Positions 6,325 through 12,963 of a DNA stretch of 13,247 nucleotides are shown here, in pieces. Position 1 is the stretch's first letter, and every line of letters begins with the position of its first letter. This DNA is from Spirochaetaceae bacterium (lineage in GTDB: Bacteria > Spirochaetota > Spirochaetia > Treponematales > Breznakiellaceae), in contig JAITNZ010000264.1 in the NCBI GenBank assembly GCA_031290205.1, forward strand, positions 1-13,247. Reading direction: 5' to 3'. A program made the position numbers and the translations under genes. A model generated the notes under the pieces. That model saw only the letters and a program-made list of their open reading frames with translations. It did no database searches and had not been told where the DNA came from.

Positions 6325-7284
6325 CACACTCAATTCCCTCGCAAGGGATTCCGCCAAGTTTTCTTGTTTGGGGAAAACTCCTGTGGCGGCAGTGGTGACA
6401 AAAAAATTCTCTATCCCTTTTACCAGTAAAGCGCCGTCTTCGGCAAGACGGGCACAGCCTGTTCCGAAGGGGGCGCCGCTGTTGCCGACGGCGACGCCCA
6501 CATCGCGGTTCTGTTCCAGCGCAAAGTCCGCCGTTATCAGCGCGCCGGATTTTTCCCCTGCTTCGACGACGATGGTGGAGCTACAGAGCCCCGAAATAAT
6601 CCGGTTCCGCTGGGGGAAATGCCATTTGTTCGGCGGCGTTCCCGGCGGATATTCGCTGACAATCGCCCCGCCCGACCCCAGGATGCGGCGCGCAAGCTGC
6701 CTGTTCTGCATCGGGTACACCTCGTCCACGGCGGAGCCGAGCACGGCAATGGTTTTGCCGCCGCCGTCGACATTCCCCCGGTGCGCCATCGCGTCTATGC
6801 CGAGGGCAAGCCCCGAAACGAGCGCCTGCCCCGACCGCCCGGCATTGCGGGCAAAATCATAAGTCCACGAGAGGGCGGCGCCGCACGGTTTCCTCGTTCC
6901 GACAACGGCAAGCAAGAGCGCATCGGGCGGCGGCAGCTCCCCGCGATAGTAGAGCACGGCGGGCGGGTCGTAAATCTGCGCCAGCAGGGGCGGGTATTTT
7001 TCAGGCTCGGCTATCGAAACATAGTTTATCAGCCGCGTCTTCATAAGAGCCGCATCCCGCTCGGCTTCCCGCCTCGAATCGCGTATATCAAAACTCTTGT
7101 TTTCAAAATCCAGAAGCCCCTGTTTCCCCGCCGCCTCAATAATACTCTTAAAGGGAAGAGAAAGCAACTCGTCTTCATTCGAGAAGCGCCTGCATAGCGC
7201 GACCCGCTGCAAGGGTTTTAATTGAGGTATGCGTGCGATTATCAGGTCAAGTAAGCCTCGTTCGGTATTATTATTGGGAGACAA
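6316..7284 (-). CDS. dprA: DNA-processing protein DprA (Smf)
   Basis: A 322-residue DprA/Smf protein, which in competent bacteria binds incoming single-stranded DNA and loads RecA. The Rossmann-like domain is clear: AVVGTRKPCG near 126-135, LVSGLALGIDAMAHRG at 155-170, AVLGSAVDEVYP at 180-191, WHFPQRNRIISGL at 221-233 and EAGEKSGALITADFA at 241-255. The N-terminal 100 residues fit the helical lead domain. No winged-helix domain follows; the protein ends soon after the Rossmann domain, as some DprA proteins do. The start is a TTG at 7284 with GGGGAG 8 nt upstream, overlapping the end of the permease-lipoprotein gene by 14 nt, which implies translational coupling. dprA next to topA is a common arrangement, interrupted here by the omptin cluster. 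Confidence 0.96.
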   Translation of the reverse strand: MSPNNNTERGLLDLIIARIPQLKPLQRVALCRRFSNEDELLSLPFKSIIEAAGKQGLLDFENKSFDIRDSRREAERDAALMKTRLINYVSIAEPEKYPPLLAQIYDPPAVLYYRGELPPPDALLLAVVGTRKPCGAALSWTYDFARNAGRSGQALVSGLALGIDAMAHRGNVDGGGKTIAVLGSAVDEVYPMQNRQLARRILGSGGAIVSEYPPGTPPNKWHFPQRNRIISGLCSSTIVVEAGEKSGALITADFALEQNRDVGVAVGNSGAPFGTGCARLAEDGALLVKGIENFFVTTAATGVFPKQENLAESLARELSVVP

Positions 7285-8614
7285 ACTCTGCTCCCCGCTC
7301 TTCCAAGGTATTTATCTGCGCGAGCGCGAGGTAGAGATAGGGGTAGCCATCCTCATCATAGTGTTTCAGGGTGCCGACTGCTTCCACCCAATCGTCGGGC
7401 GCCGGATATGGTTTATCTATCCCTGCTTCTTTATCCCATGCTACCTCGAAGCCGGCGTTTCCATCACTCCCGCAACAACCTGGTCCGTAACGAAGCACAA
7501 AACAATGATCTTCTTTGCTTCCCGTAAACTGTTCCCGTTTGAAAAGCCCTTCGAGCTTTATCGTTTTCCCCAAGTATTCATCGGGGTTTAGGTAGACATC
7601 ATTGGTCTGCGCGATGAACATTTTTTCTTTTATTTCTATCGTTTCGTTTATGTTGATTTTTTTTACTATTTTGCTTTTTTCAAGCTGTGCTTCACCACTA
7701 TTGATGTTTTTTGCATTGCCTACTTTTGCGTTACCGCAAGCGGCAAGTAAAAGGACACCCACTACCGAGAACACGGCGGCAGTCTTCAGGGTTTTTTTCT
7801 CTTTGAAAAAAATTTTTACCGCCCAAAAGAGCAGAAACACCGCAATATTTATCATAACAACGCTTGCACCCGTCGGGCTTGCGTATAGATACGATATGAC
7901 GATGCCGATAAAAAAACAGAGTATTGAAATGACGGCGGAACAGATCGTTACGCTTTTAAATCTTTTGAAGAGGCGCATCGAACTTAAGGCGGGGAAAATA
8001 ATGAGGCTTGATATCAGCATCGCCCCCATCATACGCATACCAAGCACGATGGTTATTGCCGTTAAAAAAGCAATAAGCATATTATACATCCCGACTCGCA
8101 CACCGCTTGCCTTCGCGAACGTTTCGTCGAAGGTTATCGCGAATAATTTATTATAAAACACGATAAATAGTCCAAGGACGGTTACTGATAATGCTATACT
8201 TAGATAGACATCATCTTTATTCATCGCAAGAATACTCCCGAAGAGGTAGTTACATACATCAGTGTTCATTCCCGTAGTCTGCGAGATGATAACAACGCCT
8301 ACGGCAAGCGAAGCGGTGGAAATAAGGGCAATAGCGGCATCACCTTTGATTTTGCTGTTTTCACTCAGGCGCAACAGTAGAAAGGCGGCGGCTACGACAA
8401 TTGGGATTGAAACCGCCAACGGCGCGGCATTCAACGCGGTAGCGGCGGCAAGCGCGCCAAACCCGACGTGCGAGAGTCCGTCTCCAATCATGGAATAGCG
8501 TTTAAGGACCAGGCTTACGCCGAGGAGCGCGGCGCAGATTGAAACAAGCGCGCCTACCACAAATGCTCTGACAAGAAATGTAAACTGAAACATTTCAACT
8601 AAGGTGGATATCAC
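7271..8614 (-). CDS. ABC-3 (ZnuB/TroC-like) metal permease fused to a lipoprotein-like domain
   Basis: One 447-residue frame holds two proteins' worth of sequence. Residues 1-270 are a multi-helix permease of the zinc/manganese ABC-3 family, with the signature GDGLSHVGFGALA at 44-56 and MRMMGAMLISSLIIFPAL at 193-210. Residues 277-293 then form a hydrophobic segment ending LLLAAC, a typical lipobox with Cys293. The rest is a soluble domain: YLNPDEYLGKTIKLEG, CFVLRYGPGCCGSDG (Cys380-Cys381) and VEAVGTLKHY. This recalls the C-terminal region of DUF1980/YcgQ-type proteins, by memory only. No ATG, GTG or TTG with a good ribosome site separates the halves. The start is GTG 8614 with GAGG 7 nt upstream; a sigma-70-like promoter precedes it. 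No ATPase or binding protein is in the window, so the rest of the transporter must be elsewhere. Confidence 0.85.
   Translation of the reverse strand: MISTLVEMFQFTFLVRAFVVGALVSICAALLGVSLVLKRYSMIGDGLSHVGFGALAAATALNAAPLAVSIPIVVAAAFLLLRLSENSKIKGDAAIALISTASLAVGVVIISQTTGMNTDVCNYLFGSILAMNKDDVYLSIALSVTVLGLFIVFYNKLFAITFDETFAKASGVRVGMYNMLIAFLTAITIVLGMRMMGAMLISSLIIFPALSSMRLFKRFKSVTICSAVISILCFFIGIVISYLYASPTGASVVMINIAVFLLFWAVKIFFKEKKTLKTAAVFSVVGVLLLAACGNAKVGNAKNINSGEAQLEKSKIVKKININETIEIKEKMFIAQTNDVYLNPDEYLGKTIKLEGLFKREQFTGSKEDHCFVLRYGPGCCGSDGNAGFEVAWDKEAGIDKPYPAPDDWVEAVGTLKHYDEDGYPYLYLALAQINTLEERGAEFVSQ
7792..7817. repeat. Homopolymer cluster at the permease/lipoprotein junction
   Basis: On the plus strand a T7 run (7792-7798), an A7 run (7806-7812) and a T5 run (7813-7817) lie within 26 bp. 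They encode the linker KIFFKEKKT between the last permease helix and the lipobox segment. A one-base slip would separate the two halves. Confidence 0.6.
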
Positions 8615-8646
8615 TGTAATGCCTCTGAAAAATCAAACATGAGTGG

Positions 8647-8675
8647 AGTATAGCGCACATTGGATTTTTCATCAA
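8647..8675 (-). promoter_or_regulatory. Sigma-70-like promoter for the permease-dprA-omptin-topA run
   Basis: On the minus strand, TTGATG (8670-8675) and TATACT (8647-8652) are separated by 17 bp. The expected start is near 8640, about 25 nt before the GTG at 8614 with its GAGG ribosome site. It lies just after the ybaK stop. It is the only good promoter I see for the genes down to topA. Confidence 0.6.
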
Positions 8676-8689
8676 TACCTGCAATACCT

Positions 8690-9166
8690 TCAGCACCCTC
8701 CCGCGCTCTTGCAAACATCTATCCAGTTTTTATTTTTTGAGTATTCGTTTAATTCCTCGAGTGTAAGCTCTATTGCTGAATTGCTGCTGCCGCAGGCGGG
8801 GAAGACGGTCGCAAACCGCTTTAACGAGACATCCAAATACACATCGACGCCATCGGGCAGACCAAAAGGGCACACGCCGCCTATGGCGTGCCCTGTAAAT
8901 GCCAACGCTTCTTCCGGGAGCAGCATCCTCGCCTTATAGCCAAAATAATCTTTGAATTTTTTGTTATCCAGCTTTACATCACCCGCAACGACTATGAGCA
9001 TTGCGCCACATGCTGTTTTAAGCGAGATACTCTTGGCAATGCGGGCGGGAATCACCTCAAGAGCTGCCGCCGCCTCTGCAACCGTCGCCGTAGATAGAGC
9101 CGATTCTATAATATCGTTATGTCTAGCCCATTGTTGTAAGTATGCACGCACTATTTCGATTGACAT
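8690..9166 (-). CDS. ybaK: YbaK/EbsC-family aminoacyl-tRNA deacylase
   Basis: A 158-residue single-domain member of the YbaK/ProX editing family, which hydrolyses mischarged aminoacyl-tRNA (Cys-tRNA-Pro in H. influenzae YbaK). The conserved lysine is Lys45 in ARIAKSISLK. GDVKLDNKKFKDYFG follows at 62-76, then TGHAIGGVCPFGLP at 91-104 and ACGSSNSAIEL at 124-134, all family hallmarks. The ATG at 9166 is chosen because AAGGGG lies 7 nt upstream of it; a TTG two codons earlier would have no spacing from that site. It has its own promoter (9187-9215) and ends 75 bp before the permease gene, which has another. Substrate (Cys, Ala or other) cannot be told from sequence alone. Confidence 0.95.
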   Translation of the reverse strand: MSIEIVRAYLQQWARHNDIIESALSTATVAEAAAALEVIPARIAKSISLKTACGAMLIVVAGDVKLDNKKFKDYFGYKARMLLPEEALAFTGHAIGGVCPFGLPDGVDVYLDVSLKRFATVFPACGSSNSAIELTLEELNEYSKNKNWIDVCKSAGGC

Positions 9167-9186
9167 TTTCAAGCCCCTTGCTACCC

Positions 9187-9215
9187 ATTGTAAAATGTTT
9201 TTTGATGTTGCGCAA
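9187..9215 (-). promoter_or_regulatory. Sigma-70-like promoter for ybaK
   Basis: On the minus strand, TTGCGC (9210-9215) and TACAAT (9187-9192) are 17 bp apart, 21 bp ahead of the ATG at 9166. The -10 differs from consensus at one base; the -35 keeps only the TTG. MITE copy 1 begins 18 bp further upstream. Confidence 0.5.
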
Positions 9216-9233
9216 GTATGAGCCGCCGCTCAG

Positions 9234-9425
9234 CAGCAATTACGAATTCGAAAATTAACCACGAACGGCACGAACCACACGAACAAATTGCGCACAATTC
9301 TCACGATTTCCGCCTTGTTTATCACCATTATTCATATCCTTTTTCGTCTTTCGTTCGTGTTGTTCATGAGGTTCGTGGTTAAAATTTTCTTAATTCCTCA
9401 TACGTGGTTGAATTCGGAACTGCTG
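9234..9425 (+). repeat. MITE-like palindromic element, copy 1 (full)
   Basis: A 192-bp non-coding element with imperfect terminal inverted repeats. The left end starts CAGCAATTACGAATTCG and runs into ACCACGAACGGCACGAACC with CACGAAC repeated; the right end mirrors it (GAGGTTCGTGGTT ... GAATTCGGAACTGCTG). Its first 70 bp are identical to 11761-11830. It fills the gap between the lipoprotein gene and ybaK, and its long stem could terminate transcripts from the lipoprotein side. No transposase or clear target duplication is seen. Confidence 0.75.
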
Positions 9426-9459
9426 GACGCTCAGTCCCGCCGCTCTGCCGCGGGGAGGC

Positions 9460-9795
9460 TCATTTATCCCTTGATCGGTTAAGGGAGTAACCCGGTTTAT
9501 AAATTGAGTGCTCTTCAGGCTGAGCTAATTTACCTTCTTTGTAGTCATGAAAATTCTTATACCCCCTCGTTTGCAACGCATATAATACCGAGTTGATTTC
9601 GACAATAAAAAACTCATCAGTATAGAACACCGTTTTTATATTATTGAACTTGACAAGTGTTTCATAATCTTCAATGTTGGTAACTTCAACAAAATTTTGC
9701 AGCTGGGCATACCGTGCCGGCATAAAATCTATCGGTATCGTTTTGCACGCGAAGAAGACAAGCGCGATAATCAACATAAACGTTCTCTTTTGCAT
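9460..9795 (-). CDS. Small lipoprotein of unknown function
   Basis: A 111-residue protein with a short basic N-terminus, a hydrophobic stretch and a lipobox-like VFFAC (Cys17), so it is probably exported and lipid-anchored. The mature part is hydrophilic, with no family that I recognise (DYETLVKFNNIKTVFYTDEF near 43-62). It starts 9 nt after the stop of the transglutaminase-like gene and lacks a clear Shine-Dalgarno. Translational coupling, or use of a second ATG at 9777 with AAGAG upstream, would explain this. Pairing with an exported transglutaminase-like protein suggests a shared envelope role, which is inference. The gene ends just before MITE copy 1. Confidence 0.65.
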   Translation of the reverse strand: MQKRTFMLIIALVFFACKTIPIDFMPARYAQLQNFVEVTNIEDYETLVKFNNIKTVFYTDEFFIVEINSVLYALQTRGYKNFHDYKEGKLAQPEEHSIYKPGYSLNRSRDK

Positions 9796-9804
9796 AGGGC
9801 AGTG

Positions 9805-11544
9805 CTATTGCGCATCCCCAATGAGTGCTGTCCCCGCTCCCCGGTGCCTGTTATCCCCCCCCCTAAGGTCGTCCAGAAGATAATAGGTATGATGAACTAT
9901 ACCCGGACCCTGGTCGGGAACGGGATCATCCCATGTTGCATCGTAAAATTTCCATTTGTCGTCGATATAGACATTATTCCACGAATGTACAATAGACCTG
10001 TTAGCAACGATTTTACAGGGGATGCCCGCATTCCGTAGCAGGGCGGCGCTTAAAAAAGAATAGCCGTCACAGACCCCCGTCGCATTTTCTATAACAGAGA
10101 CCGCATTCATCTTCCGTGAACGCGATGCATTACTAAACGATTGCGTGTCGTATACCAAAGTAGATACCATGTAGTCGTGTATCGCCCTTACCTTATCGGC
10201 ATCATTACCAATACCAAATGTTATATCGTTTAATAGATTGCTCACACGGTAATCATCACTTTCAGTATTGAACGAAGGATATATCCAGCGTCCGTCGCCA
10301 TCTACCAACTCGCGCTCTTCACGGGTATTGTAAACGGTAAAAACCAAAGGCTCACGGGAATACGAACCGCCCCGCAATGCCCCCTCGCCCTTCGGCGGAC
10401 TAGTGAGTGTAACAGAATCAAATTCGATTACCTCAATCCGGTATTCACCTGTTCCAAAAGGAAGCCAGATACGGCGTGAAAAATTATTCTGAACAAAATA
10501 CCATGTTTCCAATTTTTGCGCGTTCCGTCCGCTTTCAAACACTTTATGCACCAGAATACGCGCATAATTTTTCCCTTTCGGATTCTGCACAATACCCTCA
10601 ATTAAAAAAAATCCATCTGCCTCAAAGAGCGCACGCGGGGGATTGGTGATTGTTAAGGTTTCCCGCACGGGCATAGGCTGAGCATTTTGGGAGTGTTCAC
10701 CACCGGTATACCCCTGATAGGTCTTTCCGGTACCCGGATATGTATATGGATGGTCAAGAAAATCAGCGGGATGCGCGGTAACTTTATCGTTTGTTACCGC
10801 TAAACCACCGAGCGCCGCCGTTATGGTGAATGTTCCCGGTTTATCGGGCGTCCATACCCCGTTGGCGTCAATAGCGCCGCCGGATGCGGTGTAGGTAAAT
10901 GCGCCGGCATCATTTTTTACCGAGCCGTCGGGCAAGAGCGTTAAGCCCTGAAACCGTAATTTTTCCCCACCTGCCGCGCCTACATGGGTATTCTGCACTC
11001 CGCGGGGGCGTATCGCGATTGACGAAACAATATCGGGGAAGATATGGAGATCATCAATATATACCGCGTTATACCCCCCCACAACATAGACACCCCTTGC
11101 GTTCTCCCCTTGAAAGACAAGCGTGTGAACGCCACTGCCCAATCTAATTCTTTCTATGCGCCAGCCGGTATCGACGCCTTCTAAATTGACTTTCACAACA
11201 CCATCGATGATAAGCTTAAATGTCTGTCCTGCTTTCGATGCAATCTCCGTCCGGTAACGGAAACTCAAAATGGAAGGCTTTTCCACCATCAACTCCGATA
11301 ACTCAAGCTCGGATTTTCCTTTTTTGCCAAGCTCGAATTTTACAAATGAAGTATCGTTATCAAAAAACGCAAGGTCTTTTGCCTTTATTTCGGAGGACGC
11401 ATCGACGATTACGGCATTCCCCTTCCATGGTGCGTTTTCAAAATTAACTTCCCCATCAAAATTTTCGATAACCTGGATTGATTGCAATCCCTGCGCCGGA
11501 AGATAATGTGAGCATAGTATCATTACAAGCAAGAGCCGTAGCAT
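9805..11544 (-). CDS. Exported multidomain protein with a transglutaminase-like domain
   Basis: A 579-residue protein from the ATG at 11544. A signal peptide (MLRLLLVMILCSHYLPAQ) opens it. Residues about 25-170 look like a jelly-roll of the MAM/carbohydrate-binding type (ILSFRYRTEI, GSGVHTLVFQGEN, AVYIDDLHIF). Residues about 172-258 look like a bacterial Ig-like repeat (YTASGGAIDANGVWTPDKPG). The transglutaminase-like domain follows at about 430-545, with Cys492 in GVCDGYSFLSAALLRNAGIP, His520 in IVHSWNNVYID and Asp535 in FYDATWDD, the usual Cys-His-Asp triad. Such domains in bacterial envelope proteins are proteases or cross-linkers; which one is unknown. An in-frame TTG at 11601 is rejected as start because it overlaps the upstream small ORF and precedes a non-hydrophobic tail. 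AAGG about 10 nt before the ATG is the ribosome site. A proline/glycine-rich insert (SPPKGEGALRGG) interrupts the region before the catalytic domain. Confidence 0.88.
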   Translation of the reverse strand: MLRLLLVMILCSHYLPAQGLQSIQVIENFDGEVNFENAPWKGNAVIVDASSEIKAKDLAFFDNDTSFVKFELGKKGKSELELSELMVEKPSILSFRYRTEIASKAGQTFKLIIDGVVKVNLEGVDTGWRIERIRLGSGVHTLVFQGENARGVYVVGGYNAVYIDDLHIFPDIVSSIAIRPRGVQNTHVGAAGGEKLRFQGLTLLPDGSVKNDAGAFTYTASGGAIDANGVWTPDKPGTFTITAALGGLAVTNDKVTAHPADFLDHPYTYPGTGKTYQGYTGGEHSQNAQPMPVRETLTITNPPRALFEADGFFLIEGIVQNPKGKNYARILVHKVFESGRNAQKLETWYFVQNNFSRRIWLPFGTGEYRIEVIEFDSVTLTSPPKGEGALRGGSYSREPLVFTVYNTREERELVDGDGRWIYPSFNTESDDYRVSNLLNDITFGIGNDADKVRAIHDYMVSTLVYDTQSFSNASRSRKMNAVSVIENATGVCDGYSFLSAALLRNAGIPCKIVANRSIVHSWNNVYIDDKWKFYDATWDDPVPDQGPGIVHHTYYLLDDLRGGDNRHRGAGTALIGDAQ

Positions 11545-11557
11545 GGGGAAACTGCCT

Positions 11558-11680
11558 TTACCGCACCCGACGCACCCACTTGTCGTCGTGCCTGCCGACA
11601 AGTTTTTGGTCTACCTGATCAACAATCAGGTCCATATCTTCGATGTTCACCAGTGTGATTTTTGCTTTTAGTTCACTCAT
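11558..11680 (-). CDS. 40-residue ORF leading the transglutaminase-like operon
   Basis: ATG at 11680 has a perfect AGGAGG (11689-11694) 8 nt upstream and a promoter behind it, so translation is likely. It encodes MSELKAKITLVNIEDMDLIV followed by a charged tail ending KWVRRVR, and stops 13 nt before the ATG of the transglutaminase-like gene, in a different frame. The first 12 residues resemble the start of small clan-AA (retropepsin-like) aspartic proteases of treponemes as I remember them, but the DTG active site is absent. It could be a truncated remnant whose start signals now drive the operon, or a leader peptide that couples translation. Confidence 0.55.
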   Translation of the reverse strand: MSELKAKITLVNIEDMDLIVDQVDQKLVGRHDDKWVRRVR

Positions 11681-11688
11681 ACCAAACT

Positions 11689-11694
11689 CCTCCT
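11689..11694 (-). promoter_or_regulatory. Consensus ribosome binding site of the 40-residue ORF
   Basis: AGGAGG on the minus strand, 8 nt before the ATG at 11680. It is the strongest Shine-Dalgarno in the window and decides that the small ORF, not the TTG at 11601, is the first translated unit of the operon. Confidence 0.85.
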
Positions 11695-11713
11695 AGTTCA
11701 TGTATACATCTAT

Positions 11714-11742
11714 ATCCTACCATATATCAGCACAAGTGTCGA
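11714..11742 (-). promoter_or_regulatory. Sigma-70-like promoter for the transglutaminase-like operon
   Basis: On the minus strand, TCGACA (11737-11742) and TAGGAT (11714-11719) are 17 bp apart, followed about 20 bp later by the AGGAGG site. The -35 has one mismatch, the -10 two. MITE copy 2 ends 18 bp upstream. Confidence 0.5.
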
Positions 11743-11760
11743 GCCCCCGGCACAGGTGGT

Positions 11761-11830
11761 CAGCAATTACGAATTCGAAAATTAACCACGAACGGCACGA
11801 ACCACACGAACAAATTGCGCACAATTCTCA
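11761..11830 (+). repeat. MITE-like element, copy 2 (left half only)
   Basis: These 70 bp are identical to the first 70 bp of copy 1 (9234-9303). The match stops abruptly at 11830 and no right end follows, so this copy is truncated. It lies immediately upstream of the promoter at 11714-11742. Confidence 0.8.
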
Positions 11831-12104
11831 TGGCGCAGAACAACCCAACACTGACGATAATACAGGTTCACCTTTAGGTGAGCCTGCGCGCCCTCTGCGG
11901 GGAGTGCCCCCGCAACGCCCCCCTCGGAGTAAGTGCTTCGTTTTCCGCCTGACAGTAAAGCCCAATAGCAAAATGCGCGGCGATGAGCGTGTCGGCAAGC
12001 GTGCAGTAAAGAAACAGGGATACATGACAAGCGGGAAGAAAGAGTATGGCGTGACGCGGACTCGGGCATTACAAAACATTTTGAAATGCAGGTAATATAT
12101 TTTC
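11831..12104. other. Gap without a supported gene; two adjacent hairpins
   Basis: I see no convincing gene here. Open frames on either strand read only repeat sequence or lack ribosome sites and family resemblance. Two strong inverted repeats lie side by side: CAGGTTCACC (11863-11872) with GGTGAGCCTG (11877-11886), one G-T pair and a 4-nt loop; and TGCGGGG (11896-11902) with CCCCGCA (11908-11914), a 5-nt loop. The DNA after them resembles a GC-rich stretch inside the transglutaminase-like gene (10371-10387). Confidence 0.6.
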
Positions 12105-12413
12105 TTTTGGGCGACCAAGAACCAGAGTAAAATGGCTGAGTATTTTTAATTGAGATGGGATGAAATCAACGGGATAATGCGGCGGTCGGTCGAGCGTGGA
12201 TTAACACGGCGGAAAGATGCGGGGATTAAGCATTTAGGAATAGACGAAAAGAGTTTTTTAACTGGGCAGAGTTACGCGACAATACTGACGGATAGGGTGG
12301 TGAAACGGGTGCCTGAGGCTGCTGAGGGTAGGGACAGGGAAGCGGTAAACAAGGTGTATAGAAGAGGGCTAACGGAGAAGCAAGTGGCGGGTGTAGAGGC
12401 ATCACGGGGGTAG
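12105..12413 (+). pseudogene. ISL3-family transposase remnant
   Basis: Plus-strand fragment of an ISL3 (IS204/IS1001/IS1165) transposase. It reads FWATKNQSKMAEYF, a TAA stop at 12147-12149, then LRWDEINGIMRRSVERGL, IKHLGIDEKSFLTGQSYATI and AAEGRDREAV, ending at a TAG after VEASRG. These match the mid-protein stretch around the first catalytic Asp of the family (GIDEKSF). The zinc-finger N-terminus and the other catalytic residues are missing. With an internal stop and both ends gone it cannot be active. MITE copy 3 starts 12 bp after the TAG. It is the only plus-strand coding signal in the window. Confidence 0.82.
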
Positions 12414-12424
12414 CAGTTCCGAAT

Positions 12425-12587
12425 CAGCAATTCAGAATTTGAAAATTAACCACGAACGGCACGAACCACACGAACAAATTAGCGCACAATCCTCACGATT
12501 TCTGCCTTAATTATCGACGTTATTCATATTATTTTTGTATTCGTTCGTGAGGTTGGTGAGGTTCGTGGTCAGAAATCGGAATTGCTG
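12425..12587 (+). repeat. MITE-like palindromic element, copy 3 (full)
   Basis: A 163-bp copy with both ends: CAGCAATTCAGAATTTG at the left and CGGAATTGCTG at the right, then ACCACGAAC/GTTCGTGGT inner arms that pair over about 27 bp with a few mismatches. It is diverged from copies 1 and 2. Its right end sits exactly where the radical-SAM remnant loses homology, so it probably inserted into that gene or marks a deletion. Confidence 0.75.
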
Positions 12588-12963
12588 GACACACATTTTT
12601 AAACACCAGATCCAAATGACAATCAGATAAAGAAAACACCGGATCTTTTAACAATCTACAGAGGCGGTTATATTCCGGGCGCCGTTTGTCCGTTATGACG
12701 AGTTTTTTTTCTTCCCGAAAAGTCGGCTCGTTTTCGATACGCAGCTCTACAAAATAAGATTCCGCGCCATGCGCTCTTGCAAGAAGCACATAGTCCTTCA
12801 TCTCGCGGTAGTTTATGGCGCTGACGACAAAGCCCAGATACAAATATTTTAGCCGCCCCTCTTTTTTAAGACTGCCCAACCATTCGATGTTCTTCATAAC
12901 CCGTTCAAAATTACCGTCAAGCACTAATTTGTTGTAGGTTATTTTGGTGGTTGCATGGGCACC
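12588..12963 (-). pseudogene. Radical-SAM protein, internal fragment
   Basis: A minus-strand stretch reading ATTKITYNKLVLDGNFERVM, then LGFVVSAINYREMKDYVLLA and LDLVFKNV. It matches the second half of a radical-SAM barrel (the 'A-T-K-E-T-Y ... G-N-F-E-R' region and following helices), but the N-terminal CxxxCxxC cluster motif and any SPASM cysteines are absent. On the 5' side the similarity begins within a few codons of the stop of the Rpn-type gene, in the same frame. On the 3' side the frame runs into MITE copy 3, giving a spurious tail (HEPHQPHER). An internal GTG at 12922-12924 could start translation but has no clear ribosome site. Most likely a dead gene cut at both ends. Confidence 0.75.

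Noticed and set aside
7792..7817. Programmed ribosomal frameshift at the A7/T7 runs
   Set aside because: The runs are not phased as a canonical X-XXY-YYZ heptamer relative to the frame and no stimulatory structure is evident. Polymerase slippage or a read error is more likely if anything happens there.
9288..9482. 64-codon plus-strand frame
   Set aside because: Most of it is MITE copy 1 read as protein.
11545..11601. TTG start that would lengthen the transglutaminase-like protein by 19 residues
   Set aside because: It overlaps the small ORF, the added residues are not signal-like, and the ATG at 11544 starts a clean signal peptide.
11700..12095. 131-codon plus-strand frame
   Set aside because: Its first part reads through MITE copy 2 (HERHEPHEQ) and the hairpin region. 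The rest shows no known motif or start signal.
12529..12587. C-terminal end of the radical-SAM frame (HEPHQPHER)
   Set aside because: These codons are the right arm of MITE copy 3, not part of the original protein.
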